Below, in pieces: positions 35,009-42,997 of a stretch of DNA of 64,000 bases. Position numbers and translations under genes: made by a program. Origin of the DNA: Janibacter cremeus (GTDB lineage: Bacteria; Actinomycetota; Actinomycetes; Actinomycetales; Dermatophilaceae). Position 1 is the stretch's first letter. The number at the start of each line of letters is the position of its first letter. The stretch covers positions 992,001 to 1,056,000 of the forward strand of contig NZ_JACCAE010000001.1 in NCBI RefSeq assembly GCF_013409205.1. Reading direction: 5' to 3'. The notes under the pieces are model-generated. The model was not told where the DNA came from. It did not search any database and saw only the letters and a list, made by a program, of their open reading frames with translations.

Positions 35009-36433
35009 TCAGGCGGCGGTGTCGCTCGCGTGCACACGGGTGGTACGCACCCGGGCCAGGGCCGCGGTCAGGTCCGCGACGGCGTGGGACTCCAGTACGT
35101 GGACGACGCCGGCGATCTCGTCGCGCAGGTCGGCAGCGGCGAAGGGGGCAGCCAGCAGGTCGAACTTTCGCCGGGCGCCGTCCCAGTCGAGCGGGTCGGA
35201 GTGGAATCCCTCGTAGGAGCTCCGCGAGGCGTGGAAGCTGGTGCCGTCGGTCAGGGTGACGCTCAGGTCGGCGGGCATCTCGTCCGGGAACCGGGCCGAG
35301 AAGCCCTCGTCCGGAGTGACCTCGACCTTGGTCATCAGCTGCTGGACGTCCTCGGCGGTGATCCGGCTGGGCTCGTACTGGCCCGGGTTCAGCTCGCCGT
35401 CGAGGAGGACGACCGCGAGCATCCACGGCAGGGAGTGGTCAGCCTCCTCCTTGGTGCGGACGGTGCGCTTGTCACCCTCCTCCCCGCCGCCGATGATCGA
35501 GTGGGCCACGTCGAAGGTGGTCAGACGCACCGACTCGATCGCATCGGCGTCGAAGCCGCTCTGAGAGCGGATCTCCTGGGCCGCGTCGAGCGCGGACTGG
35601 GAGTGGATCTCGGCGTTGTGCCGCTTGATGATCGAGCGGAGCACGGCCTCGAGGTCCTCGGTGGACCAATCGATCGTGAAGTCACCGGCGATGGACTGCT
35701 TGAAACCCTTGTTGCCCTCGAAGACCTCCTCGGGACCGGTGATGCCGCGACCGGCGAGGAGCGCGGCGAAGGTGCCCTCCTTGGCGACCTGGGGGTAGGC
35801 CAGACCCTTCCAGTGGCTGAGGGTGCCGGTACGCGTGACGCGCAGGGCGTTGTTGGCCGTCCCCGAGATCGCGACCGCGTGTGCGATCTGCTCCGCGGGC
35901 AGGCCGAGTGCCTTGGCCGCCGATGCGGCTGCGGCGTACGCGCCCTGGGTCGTGTGGTCGAAGCCGGCCCGGCGGACCGGCGCCTCGTCGGACAAGCGCG
36001 ACTGCACCTGGTAGGCCACCGCGAGCGCGGTGAGCATGTCCTTGCCGGTGCCACCGACGGATTCGCTGGCGGCGAGGACTGCGCCGAGGTTGTCGGAGGG
36101 GTGACCCGTCTCCCCCTTCGCCAGGTAGGAGTCCATGAAGTCGAGGTAGCGGGACAAGGCGCTGGTGAAGAAGGCGGCGCGGTCGGGCGCGGTGCGGCCA
36201 CCCCCGATCATCGTCGCCGAGGGGACCCCGCCGAGGTCGTCCAGCAGGCCGCGCACGGCGCGGATCGGCTCGGCGTCGAGTGCACCGATGGCAACCCCGA
36301 GGGTGTCGAGCACGCGGATCTTCAGCTGCTCGAGCGCCTCGGGGCTGATGTCCTCGAAAGCCGCCCGGTCGACGAACTCGGCGAGCTGTTGGACCTCGGT
36401 GCGCCGGGTGGAGGTGGTGGTGGAGGTGGTCAT
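35009..36433 (-). CDS. MmgE/PrpD family protein
   Basis: 474 aa. The family includes 2-methylcitrate dehydratase and cis-aconitate decarboxylase; all act without iron. Visible core: DTLGVAIGALDAEPIRAV (about 37-54), ALSRYLDFMDSYLAKGETGHPSDN (about 90-113) with the conserved D and H-P-S-D-N, and KGLAYPQVAKEGTFAALL (about 200). No prpB, prpC or mmgD is adjacent, so a methylcitrate role is unlikely to be complete. ATG 36433 follows AGGAAAGGACG. Promoter and operator lie at 36475-36531. Confidence 0.85.
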   Translation of the reverse strand: MTTSTTTSTRRTEVQQLAEFVDRAAFEDISPEALEQLKIRVLDTLGVAIGALDAEPIRAVRGLLDDLGGVPSATMIGGGRTAPDRAAFFTSALSRYLDFMDSYLAKGETGHPSDNLGAVLAASESVGGTGKDMLTALAVAYQVQSRLSDEAPVRRAGFDHTTQGAYAAAASAAKALGLPAEQIAHAVAISGTANNALRVTRTGTLSHWKGLAYPQVAKEGTFAALLAGRGITGPEEVFEGNKGFKQSIAGDFTIDWSTEDLEAVLRSIIKRHNAEIHSQSALDAAQEIRSQSGFDADAIESVRLTTFDVAHSIIGGGEEGDKRTVRTKEEADHSLPWMLAVVLLDGELNPGQYEPSRITAEDVQQLMTKVEVTPDEGFSARFPDEMPADLSVTLTDGTSFHASRSSYEGFHSDPLDWDGARRKFDLLAAPFAAADLRDEIAGVVHVLESHAVADLTAALARVRTTRVHASDTAA

Positions 36434-36474
36434 GGGATCGTCCTTTCCTGTGCGGTCCGTGACTAACCAATGCT

Positions 36475-36493
36475 TCAAGTAAGGCTTCCCTTA
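36475..36493. promoter_or_regulatory. IdeR/DtxR-like iron box in front of the prpD-comA operon
   Basis: The site tcaagtaaggcttccctta matches the consensus TWAGGTWAGSCTWACCTWA at 16 of 19 positions by hand alignment. It lies just downstream of the -10 box, about +4 to +22 of the predicted transcript, a position for repression when iron is plentiful. Confidence 0.6.
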
Positions 36494-36503
36494 CCTGCCT
36501 CCG

Positions 36504-36531
36504 ACTTTACGCCGATTTATCTTGATGTCAA
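36504..36531 (-). promoter_or_regulatory. Consensus sigma-70-type promoter of the prpD-comA operon
   Basis: Minus-strand TTGACA (36531-36526), 16-nt spacer, TAAAGT (36509-36504). It is the best -35/-10 match seen in the window. Start expected near 36497. Confidence 0.7.
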
Positions 36532-36586
36532 GAGACTTCAGGGCAACTCAGCAGAGCAACCCCTCCCCCTTCGCCCCGGCCCCTGA

Positions 36587-38029
36587 TCAGGATCGGCGGG
36601 AGGTCTCCCTGATGAAGAAGGAGCCGATGATCCCGACGACGCCGAGGAACCCCGCGACGACGAAGGAGACGTTCGCGCCGTGGATGAGGCCTGCCTTCCC
36701 GTAGATCTCGGGGTCGCGGGCGGCCGTGGCCATGACGGTGACGAGGACGGCTGTCCCGACGGCGGCCGCGATCTGGCGCAAGGTGTTGTTCAGCGCGGTG
36801 CCGTGCGGGATGAGCCTGGACGGCAGCTGGTTCAGCGCGGCCGTGGTCACCGGCATGATGATCATCGCGGTGCCGAACATGCGCACGGAGTTGACGATCG
36901 CGATGTAGGCGAAGGACGTGTCGACGCTCAGGCGCGCGAACATGAAGGTCGTCGCAGTCACGAGCGCGAAGCCGGGGACGGCCAGCCACCGCGCGCCGAA
37001 CCGGTCGAAGATCCGGCCGGTGATCGGAGACATCAGGCCCATGACCGCGGCCCCCGGCAGCAGCGCCAGACCGGACTCCATCGCCGTGTAGTCGCTCATG
37101 TTCTGCATGTAGAGGGGCAGGATCAGCATCCCACCGATCATCACCATGAAGACGCACATGCCCAGCGCGGTGTTGAGCGTGAACATCGGGTAACGCAGGA
37201 CGCGGAACTCCAGGATGGGCTCCGGCAGCCGTAGCTGCCGGTGGATGAAGACCACGAGCGTGGCGATGCCGACGAGCAGCGGAAGGTAGACCTGCGGGCT
37301 GGTCCAGCTGGAGTTCCCGGCCCCGCCGAGGCCGAAGAGCAGCCCGCCGAAACCGACCGAGGAGAGGACGATCGAGGCGACGTCGAGCCGTGGATGGGTC
37401 TGCTCGGTGACGTTGCGCAGGATGAAGTAGGCGACCACCACGTCGACGACCGCGAAGGGCAGCATCATCCAGAACAGGATGTGCCACTCGAAGTGGTCGA
37501 CGATCCACCCCGACAGGCTCGGCCCGATCGCCGGCGCGAAGGCGATGACCAGACCGAAGGTGCCCATCGCCTGCCCACGCTTGCCCAGCGGGAAGATGGC
37601 GAAGAGGATCGTCTGCATCAGCGGGATGATGATGCCCGCGCCGCTGGCCTGGATGATCCGCCCGAGGACGAGCACGGGGAAGGTGGGTGCCATCGCGCAG
37701 ACGAGAGTCCCCGCGATGAACAGCCCCATGGCCGTGAGGAAGAGGGCACGCGTAGTGAACTTGTTGATCAGGAACGCCGTGACCGGGATCATGATGCCGT
37801 TGACGAGCATGAAGATCGTCGTCAGCCACTGGGCCGTGCTGGCCGTGATCCCGAAGTCCGCCATGAAGGCCGGCAGCGCCGTGTTCAGCAGCGTCTGGTT
37901 GAGGATCATCACGAATGCGCCGGACACGAGCACGGCGAGCACGACGTTGCGGTTGACCGGCAGCGCAGGGGTGACCTCCTCCGCGCTGCTGTCAGCGACG
38001 GGGGCGGGGCGGGTGGCGTCCTTCGTCAA
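36587..38029 (-). CDS. MFS drug exporter, DHA2 (EmrB/QacA) family
   Basis: 480 aa with 14 predicted spans. LNQTLLNTALPAFMADFG (about 43-60) and the motif-A-like FLINKFTTRALFLTAMG are typical of DHA2; motif C appears as FAPAIGPSLSGWIVDHFEWHILF. It starts 14 nt after the TetR gene, so both form one autoregulated unit. The exported compound is unknown. Confidence 0.9.
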   Translation of the reverse strand: MTKDATRPAPVADSSAEEVTPALPVNRNVVLAVLVSGAFVMILNQTLLNTALPAFMADFGITASTAQWLTTIFMLVNGIMIPVTAFLINKFTTRALFLTAMGLFIAGTLVCAMAPTFPVLVLGRIIQASGAGIIIPLMQTILFAIFPLGKRGQAMGTFGLVIAFAPAIGPSLSGWIVDHFEWHILFWMMLPFAVVDVVVAYFILRNVTEQTHPRLDVASIVLSSVGFGGLLFGLGGAGNSSWTSPQVYLPLLVGIATLVVFIHRQLRLPEPILEFRVLRYPMFTLNTALGMCVFMVMIGGMLILPLYMQNMSDYTAMESGLALLPGAAVMGLMSPITGRIFDRFGARWLAVPGFALVTATTFMFARLSVDTSFAYIAIVNSVRMFGTAMIIMPVTTAALNQLPSRLIPHGTALNNTLRQIAAAVGTAVLVTVMATAARDPEIYGKAGLIHGANVSFVVAGFLGVVGIIGSFFIRETSRRS

Positions 38030-38043
38030 GCGGGGGTTCTCCT

Positions 38044-38682
38044 TCAGCGCCTGGGCGCGTTGGTCGCCTCGGTGAGGACGCCCTGCTGGAGCAGGTCGAA
38101 GCCCGAGGCGATCAGGTCGGTGAGCGGGTGGGAGTCATCGGCGACCCAGCGACGGATGGCGACGCGCACGATCCCCAGGGCGATGGCGGCGAGCGTGGCA
38201 GGACGCAGGTCTCCGGGGTCGACGTCCATGCGCTCGGCGATGCCTTCGGCGAAGGCGCGCTCGACGGTCGAGAACTGCGCGAGCTGCCGTGCGAGCAGGC
38301 CGACGTCGGCCTGGATGAGGCGCTGGCGCTGGAGCGCCTGACCACGACTGGCCTCCATCCCGGCGACAAGGGGACTGTCGATGATGGCGGCGCGCAGGGA
38401 GTCGATCGGCGCCTCGCCGTGGGGCCGGGCGACGAGCGCCGCGCGCAGTTGCGGCGCTGCGCCGACCCCATCGGTGACGAGCGCATCCTCCTTGCACGAG
38501 AAGTAGTTGAAGAAGGTCCGCGGTGCGATGTCGGCGACCTCGCTGATCCGCGCGACGGTCAACCCGTCGAGCCCCACCTCGAGGGCGATCTCGAGCGCGG
38601 CACCTCGGATGGCGCGGCGGGTCTCGGCCTTCTTGCGCTCGCGCCGTCCGAGTGGAGCGATGGTGTCTTCAGCAGTGGGCAC
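38044..38682 (-). CDS. TetR family transcriptional regulator
   Basis: 212 aa. The N-terminal helix-turn-helix is clear: RRAIRGAALEIALEVGLDGLTVARISEVADIAPRTFFNYF split over residues about 22-60. GTG 38682 lies 8 nt after a TACTGT box (minus) inside a 47-bp palindrome, so it probably represses its own leaderless transcript, the MFS gene and perhaps the divergent gene. Confidence 0.88.
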   Translation of the reverse strand: MPTAEDTIAPLGRRERKKAETRRAIRGAALEIALEVGLDGLTVARISEVADIAPRTFFNYFSCKEDALVTDGVGAAPQLRAALVARPHGEAPIDSLRAAIIDSPLVAGMEASRGQALQRQRLIQADVGLLARQLAQFSTVERAFAEGIAERMDVDPGDLRPATLAAIALGIVRVAIRRWVADDSHPLTDLIASGFDLLQQGVLTEATNAPRR

Positions 38683-38689
38683 GAGCAAA

Positions 38690-38736
38690 CACAGTACGCG
38701 CATGTTTGCACAGTGTGCAAACATGCGCGTACTGTG
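38690..38736. promoter_or_regulatory. 47-bp perfect palindrome: TetR operator with two promoters
   Basis: Twenty-three bp (cacagtacgcgcatg then tttgcaca) and their exact complement surround a single central G (38713). Each arm carries a TACTGT -10 box (38730-38735 plus, 38696-38691 minus) at mirror positions. The inner tttgcaca-G-tgtgcaaa is a likely TetR core. Confidence 0.88.
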
Positions 38737-38756
38737 CTGGCGCACAATGGGCGGCG

Positions 38757-39386
38757 ATGTCTGCATCTGATCTCTGGTACGTCAGCTACGGCTCCAACAT
38801 GTCCCGCCAGCGCCTCGGCTGCTACCTCGAAGGAGGTCGACCGCCCGGCGCAACGGTCACCTGCGTGGGTGCCCGGGACGCCACGATGCCGGCGGCGGAC
38901 CTGCCGGTCACGCTTCCCGGCAGCCTGTACTTCGCGGGCGAGTCGCCCACCTGGGGTGGCGGCGTCGCCTTCTACGACCACGACGCGCCCCGCGGGACGC
39001 CGGCGCGGGCCTACCGGATCACCGTCGGCCAGTTCGTCGACATCGCGAATCAGGAGATGCACCGGGACCCGGGCCCGCACGACCCGCTCGAGGAGGTGCT
39101 CCTCGCCGGCCTGCCCGACGCGCGCCACCGCGCAGGCCCGGGCCACTACGAGACGCTCATCGAGGTGGGCCGCCACGAAGGCCTGCCGATGCTCACCTTC
39201 ACCGCTCCCCACGCAGCCGACGCGGTGGTGCACACGCGACCCCGCCCGGCCTACCTCGCCATGCTCGCGGAGGGACTGGGGGAGGCACACGGCTGGAGCG
39301 AGGCTCGGATCGCGGACTACTTCGCCTCCGTGGGCGCGGGCGAAGGGGGCGGGGACACACCCCCTTCGCCCTCCCGGGGGAGATGA
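38757..39386 (+). CDS. Gamma-glutamylcyclotransferase-like protein
   Basis: 209 aa. WYVSYGSNMSRQRL at the start is the GGCT signature (YGSN binds the substrate). The later GHYETLIEVG may hold the acidic catalytic residue. Homologues are at times misnamed histone deacetylase. It is divergent from the TetR gene and its promoter is embedded in the TetR operator. The substrate is unknown; glutathione is unlikely in a mycothiol user. Confidence 0.8.
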   Translation: MSASDLWYVSYGSNMSRQRLGCYLEGGRPPGATVTCVGARDATMPAADLPVTLPGSLYFAGESPTWGGGVAFYDHDAPRGTPARAYRITVGQFVDIANQEMHRDPGPHDPLEEVLLAGLPDARHRAGPGHYETLIEVGRHEGLPMLTFTAPHAADAVVHTRPRPAYLAMLAEGLGEAHGWSEARIADYFASVGAGEGGGDTPPSPSRGR

Positions 39387-39388
39387 GG

Positions 39389-39757
39389 TCAGCTCTGGCC
39401 GGACAGCTGCGTGCGCAGGGCGTCCGCGTCCGGGCCGTGCACACCGAAACCGAGCGAGGTGATCCGCTTGCCCGTGGGCACGTGGCGCAGCGTCTTGCCC
39501 TCGAGCGCAAGGTCCGCCGGCGAGGTGACCGGGAAGCGCTTGAGCGTCATGCCGAGCGGGTTGCGCACCTGCACCTCGTCCGGCTCGACCTTGATCAGGG
39601 GGTTGATGAACGTGAGCACGCCCAGCAGTGCCAGCACGGCCCCCGCAACGACCGAGATCCACTGCTGATCGAGCAGGGAGATGATCAGGAGCAGGGCACC
39701 GATCACCATGAGGGCGATGGCGAGGAATCGGTTGGACGCGATGGTCATTGGCTGCAT
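39389..39757 (-). CDS. Small membrane protein with PH-like domain
   Basis: 122 aa. Two adjacent hydrophobic segments (FLAIALMVIGALLLIISLL, ISVVAGAVLALLGVLTFI) are followed by a beta-rich tail (KVEPDEVQVRNPLGMTLKRF) of bacterial PH-domain type. ATG 39757 is chosen because TAGACT lies 7 nt upstream. Function unknown. Confidence 0.7.
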   Translation of the reverse strand: MQPMTIASNRFLAIALMVIGALLLIISLLDQQWISVVAGAVLALLGVLTFINPLIKVEPDEVQVRNPLGMTLKRFPVTSPADLALEGKTLRHVPTGKRITSLGFGVHGPDADALRTQLSGQS

Positions 39758-39764
39758 GGCCGGG

Positions 39765-39770
39765 AGTCTA
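39765..39770 (-). promoter_or_regulatory. -10 box of the PH-like gene
   Basis: Minus-strand TAGACT, 7 nt, ATG 39757. Leaderless start predicted. Confidence 0.5.
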
Positions 39771-39804
39771 TGTGCCATCCCCTCCCCCGGATCTCCACGC
39801 CCGC

Positions 39805-39810
39805 TACGGT
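39805..39810 (+). promoter_or_regulatory. -10 box of the unknown 39.8-kb gene
   Basis: TACGGT, 6 nt, GTG 39817. Leaderless start predicted. Confidence 0.5.
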
Positions 39811-39816
39811 GCCACA

Positions 39817-41412
39817 GTGAGCATCCAACGACAGCCCGCGACGACGCAGGTGAGCCACGAGCGCGCCGAGGGAGACCGCGTCCGACGACGGGTGGAGCTG
39901 CTCGTCGACATCACCTCCCGGGTCGGTGAGTACCGCGACGGCCTGACACCCGCAGCCGCGCGCCTGACCGACCACGAGGCGGCGATCATCGAGGGCCTCG
40001 AGCGACACGGGCTGGACGTGCTGCAGCTGAGGGAGGTCCTCTGGGGCGGGCACGTCCTCATCGACGACCCCGATCTCTACGAGCAGTGGCGTTTCCCCAC
40101 GTCGCGCGAGCGCCTCTCGAGTCACCACAAGAACGTGGACAAGCGGCAGTTCCCCGATCTCGGGCTCAAGGGTCCGCTCGTGCGGGAGAAGCTGCACGGC
40201 CGCACGAAGACGGGGACGTGGCTGCAGTTCGAGAAGACCCCGGCGGCGATGGGGCACGGCTTCCGACTCCCGACGTGGAACGACGTGCTCCACCTGTGCG
40301 ACTACGTCGTGTACCGCATCACCAAGAGCAACGTCGGGCCGTGGGGACTGTCCCGGCAGACCGAGCGACGACCGATGTACCTCTCCCCGGCCATCGCCTC
40401 GTCGGTCCCGGTGCCACCGGCGGCCCTCGACGAGCTGACCGCCGCACTGGAGCGGGTCGAGGACGCGGACGACACCACGTCCGCCTCACCCGATCTCGCG
40501 CGGCACTTCCCGCCGCCGAACCGGAGCAGTACGGCAGCAGAGCTGGTCCTCGACCCCGGGACCCGCAACGGACGCGGCATGTTCGGTGCCGCCGACATCC
40601 ACGTCCACCAGGGGCAGGTCCACGACGCCCGACGAGCGCTCGACGAGGCCCGCGCAGCCGAGCCACCCCGGTGGACCCTGCCGCCCACCGCACCCACAGG
40701 AGGACGCATGACCAACGCCCCGACGAGCGCCGACATCCCGGCCGAGACCTTGGCGAACCTGGTGGACCTCGTCGAGACGGGCCCGGTCCTGCTCGGGGCA
40801 TACACTCTGGCGGAGATCGACGCCGTCGGGGCGATCGAGCACCTCTTCGAGGAGAAGCCCGCCCCCGCGCTCATCGCCGAGGCCGTGCGTTCCCTCGCCG
40901 CCCGCAACCTCATCTCCACCGACCGGGGTTGTGACGAGTTGAAGGTGCGGGGCGACCTCGGCATCGCCACCGCGGTCCAGCACCGCTCCCGGGTGGCCAT
41001 CGATGCCCGCGTCACCGGCACGGAGCCGGACCAGCCGTGGCGATTCATCCTCATGCCGCAGCCGGAAGGGATCACTCTCGAGGTGCTCATCGATGCCCTC
41101 GGCATCCACTCCTACTCCCTGCGTGACCACCAGCAGGCGATCGAACGACTGTGGGAGCGCCTGCCTTCGGGTGGTCGCGGGCCCGCGGACGCCGATGCGG
41201 ATGCTCTCCTCGAGCGCAGCCCACACACCGCCCTGGTCACGGTCAACCGGTGGGACGAGTCCGGTGCGCACACGAGCACGGACCTCGTCCTGGCCCAGGA
41301 GGGCGGTGACTGCCACGCCTTCGTCCGCAGCGAGCAGTCCCCGGACACCCTGGTCGCCACGGGCAAGGATGACGACGAGTGGCGTGCGCTGGTCCTCGGC
41401 GCCACGTCCTGA
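39817..41412 (+). CDS. Large unrecognised two-part protein with internal start
   Basis: One frame of 531 codons. Part 1 (residues 1-295) has charged helical stretches, a motif-like SSHHKNVDKRQFPDLGLKG and a polar linker after residue 220. Part 2 (from residue 298) begins MTNAPTSADIPAETLANLVD with a strong AGGAGG before ATG 40708, so a 234-aa protein could be made separately. Part 2 looks like an alpha/beta domain (QPWRFILMPQPEGITLEVLIDALG). I recognise no family. It lies 10 nt upstream of the cysteine desulfhydrase gene. Confidence 0.7.
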   Translation: MSIQRQPATTQVSHERAEGDRVRRRVELLVDITSRVGEYRDGLTPAAARLTDHEAAIIEGLERHGLDVLQLREVLWGGHVLIDDPDLYEQWRFPTSRERLSSHHKNVDKRQFPDLGLKGPLVREKLHGRTKTGTWLQFEKTPAAMGHGFRLPTWNDVLHLCDYVVYRITKSNVGPWGLSRQTERRPMYLSPAIASSVPVPPAALDELTAALERVEDADDTTSASPDLARHFPPPNRSSTAAELVLDPGTRNGRGMFGAADIHVHQGQVHDARRALDEARAAEPPRWTLPPTAPTGGRMTNAPTSADIPAETLANLVDLVETGPVLLGAYTLAEIDAVGAIEHLFEEKPAPALIAEAVRSLAARNLISTDRGCDELKVRGDLGIATAVQHRSRVAIDARVTGTEPDQPWRFILMPQPEGITLEVLIDALGIHSYSLRDHQQAIERLWERLPSGGRGPADADADALLERSPHTALVTVNRWDESGAHTSTDLVLAQEGGDCHAFVRSEQSPDTLVATGKDDDEWRALVLGATS

Positions 41413-41422
41413 GAGGAGCCCC

Positions 41423-42556
41423 ATGACCAGTCATTCCGCCCAGCCGCCCACGCCGGCCGTCGCCGCCGAGGAGGACGTCAACCGGTACGACCCCCACCAC
41501 CGACAGTGGCTCGCGTCCGCCATCCGGAAGGTGCGCAGCGACGCCAACCGCTCGGCCGACACCCATCTGGTCAAGGTGCCGCTACCGGTGCACTGGGGCG
41601 TGGACCTGTACCTGAAGGACGAGTCAGTGCACCCGACCGGTTCGCTGAAGCACCGGCTGGCTCGTTCCCTCTTCCTGCACGCCCTCTGCAATGGCTGGAT
41701 CCACCCGGACAGACCCGTCATCGAGGCGTCCAGCGGATCGACCGCGGTGTCCGAGGCCTACTTCGCCTCGCTGATCGGCGTCCCCTTCTGCGCGGTCATG
41801 GCCCGCTCGACGAGCCGGCAGAAGGTCGACCTCATCGAGTTCCACGGCGGCTCCTGCCACTTCGTCGACAACGCCGACGAGGTCTACGCGGTCGCCGCCC
41901 AGCTCGCCGAGGAGCGCGGTGGGCACTACATGGACCAGTTCACCTACGCCGAGCGGGCCACCGACTGGCGCGGCAACAACAACATCGCCGAGTCGATCTT
42001 CGACCAGATGGCCATGGAGGAGCACCCCGAGCCCGCCTGGGTCGTCGCGACCGCCGGCACCGGCGGTACGTCCGCGACCCTGGCCCGGTATGTCCGCTAC
42101 ACCGGTCGGTCGACGGGCATCTGCGTCGCTGACCCGGAGAACTCCGCCTTCTTCCCCGGGTGGCGCGACCACGACCCCTTCGTCACGACGCAGATCGGCT
42201 CACGCATCGAGGGCATCGGACGGCAGCGGGTCGAGTCGAGCTTCATCGCCTCGAGCATCGACCGGATGGTGCGTGTGCCCGATGCGGCTGCCGTCGCCTC
42301 GATCCTGCTGCTGGAGGAGTTGATCGGGGCCCGGGCGGGCGCCTCGACGGGGACAAGCATGTGGGCCTCGCTGCGGATCGTGTCCGAGATGGTCGAGGCA
42401 GGCACGAAGGGGAGCATCGTCTCCCTGATCTGCGACCCGGGCGAGCGCTACCTCGACAAGTACTACTCGCAGGAGTGGCTCGAGGAGAACGACATCGACA
42501 TCGAGCCCTACCAGCGGCGACTGGAGGACTTCATGCGTACCGGCGTCCTGCCCTGA
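41423..42556 (+). CDS. cds1: PLP-dependent L-cysteine desulfhydrase-like protein
   Basis: 377 aa of the cysteine synthase fold. HPTGSLKHRLARSLFLHAL carries the PLP lysine (about 76), ASSGSTAVSEAYFASLIGVP is the substrate loop and TAGTGGTSATLARY the phosphate-binding loop. It resembles mycobacterial Cds1, which releases H2S, pyruvate and ammonia from cysteine, though it is somewhat longer. GAGAGGAG precedes ATG 41423. Cystathionine synthase-type activity is an alternative. Confidence 0.8.
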   Translation: MTSHSAQPPTPAVAAEEDVNRYDPHHRQWLASAIRKVRSDANRSADTHLVKVPLPVHWGVDLYLKDESVHPTGSLKHRLARSLFLHALCNGWIHPDRPVIEASSGSTAVSEAYFASLIGVPFCAVMARSTSRQKVDLIEFHGGSCHFVDNADEVYAVAAQLAEERGGHYMDQFTYAERATDWRGNNNIAESIFDQMAMEEHPEPAWVVATAGTGGTSATLARYVRYTGRSTGICVADPENSAFFPGWRDHDPFVTTQIGSRIEGIGRQRVESSFIASSIDRMVRVPDAAAVASILLLEELIGARAGASTGTSMWASLRIVSEMVEAGTKGSIVSLICDPGERYLDKYYSQEWLEENDIDIEPYQRRLEDFMRTGVLP

Positions 42557-42589
42557 AGGGTCAACCAGCCGGCCACCGAGCGCCTGACC

Positions 42590-42979
42590 TCAGTTCGATC
42601 GCACGACCCGGGGCCCCACGACGCGAGCTCCCAGACTGACCACCCGTGACCGCAGACCCCGGTCCGCGGTCACGACCACCACGCCTTCGCCCTGTGCAGT
42701 GGACTGCTCAGCGACCTCCACGATGCAGTCGTCCCCGATGCCGGGAGCATCGACCACTCGCACCGCCTCGGAGGACTCGACGCCTCGGGCACGCCCCTCG
42801 ACGACGAGCACCACCAGCGGGGTCTCATCCAGGTCCAGAGCACGGCGGAGGTCGTCCGGCGAGATGGAGTCACGCAGCCGTCTCGTCGCTGCGACCCGGT
42901 CCCGCCACCAGCCATCCGGGACGCTGCCGACGCAGTTGGCTGCGTCCACCACCACGGTCACGCGCACGGATCCAGACAT
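42590..42979 (-). CDS. NYN-domain (PIN-like) putative ribonuclease
   Basis: 129 aa. VTVVVDAANCVGSVPDGWWRDR (metal-binding Asp, about 8-29), an acidic GIGDDCIVEVA and VVVVTADRGLRSRV (late Asp) fit the NYN/PIN nuclease core. It lies 18 nt after the antiporter gene in the same direction, but a shared role is not obvious. Confidence 0.75.
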   Translation of the reverse strand: MSGSVRVTVVVDAANCVGSVPDGWWRDRVAATRRLRDSISPDDLRRALDLDETPLVVLVVEGRARGVESSEAVRVVDAPGIGDDCIVEVAEQSTAQGEGVVVVTADRGLRSRVVSLGARVVGPRVVRSN

Positions 42980-42997
42980 CGCTACCCCTTCGTCGGG

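Noticed and set aside
38757..39386. Histone deacetylase name often attached to this family
   Set aside because: The protein has the YGSN signature of gamma-glutamylcyclotransferases and none of the deacetylase metal motifs.
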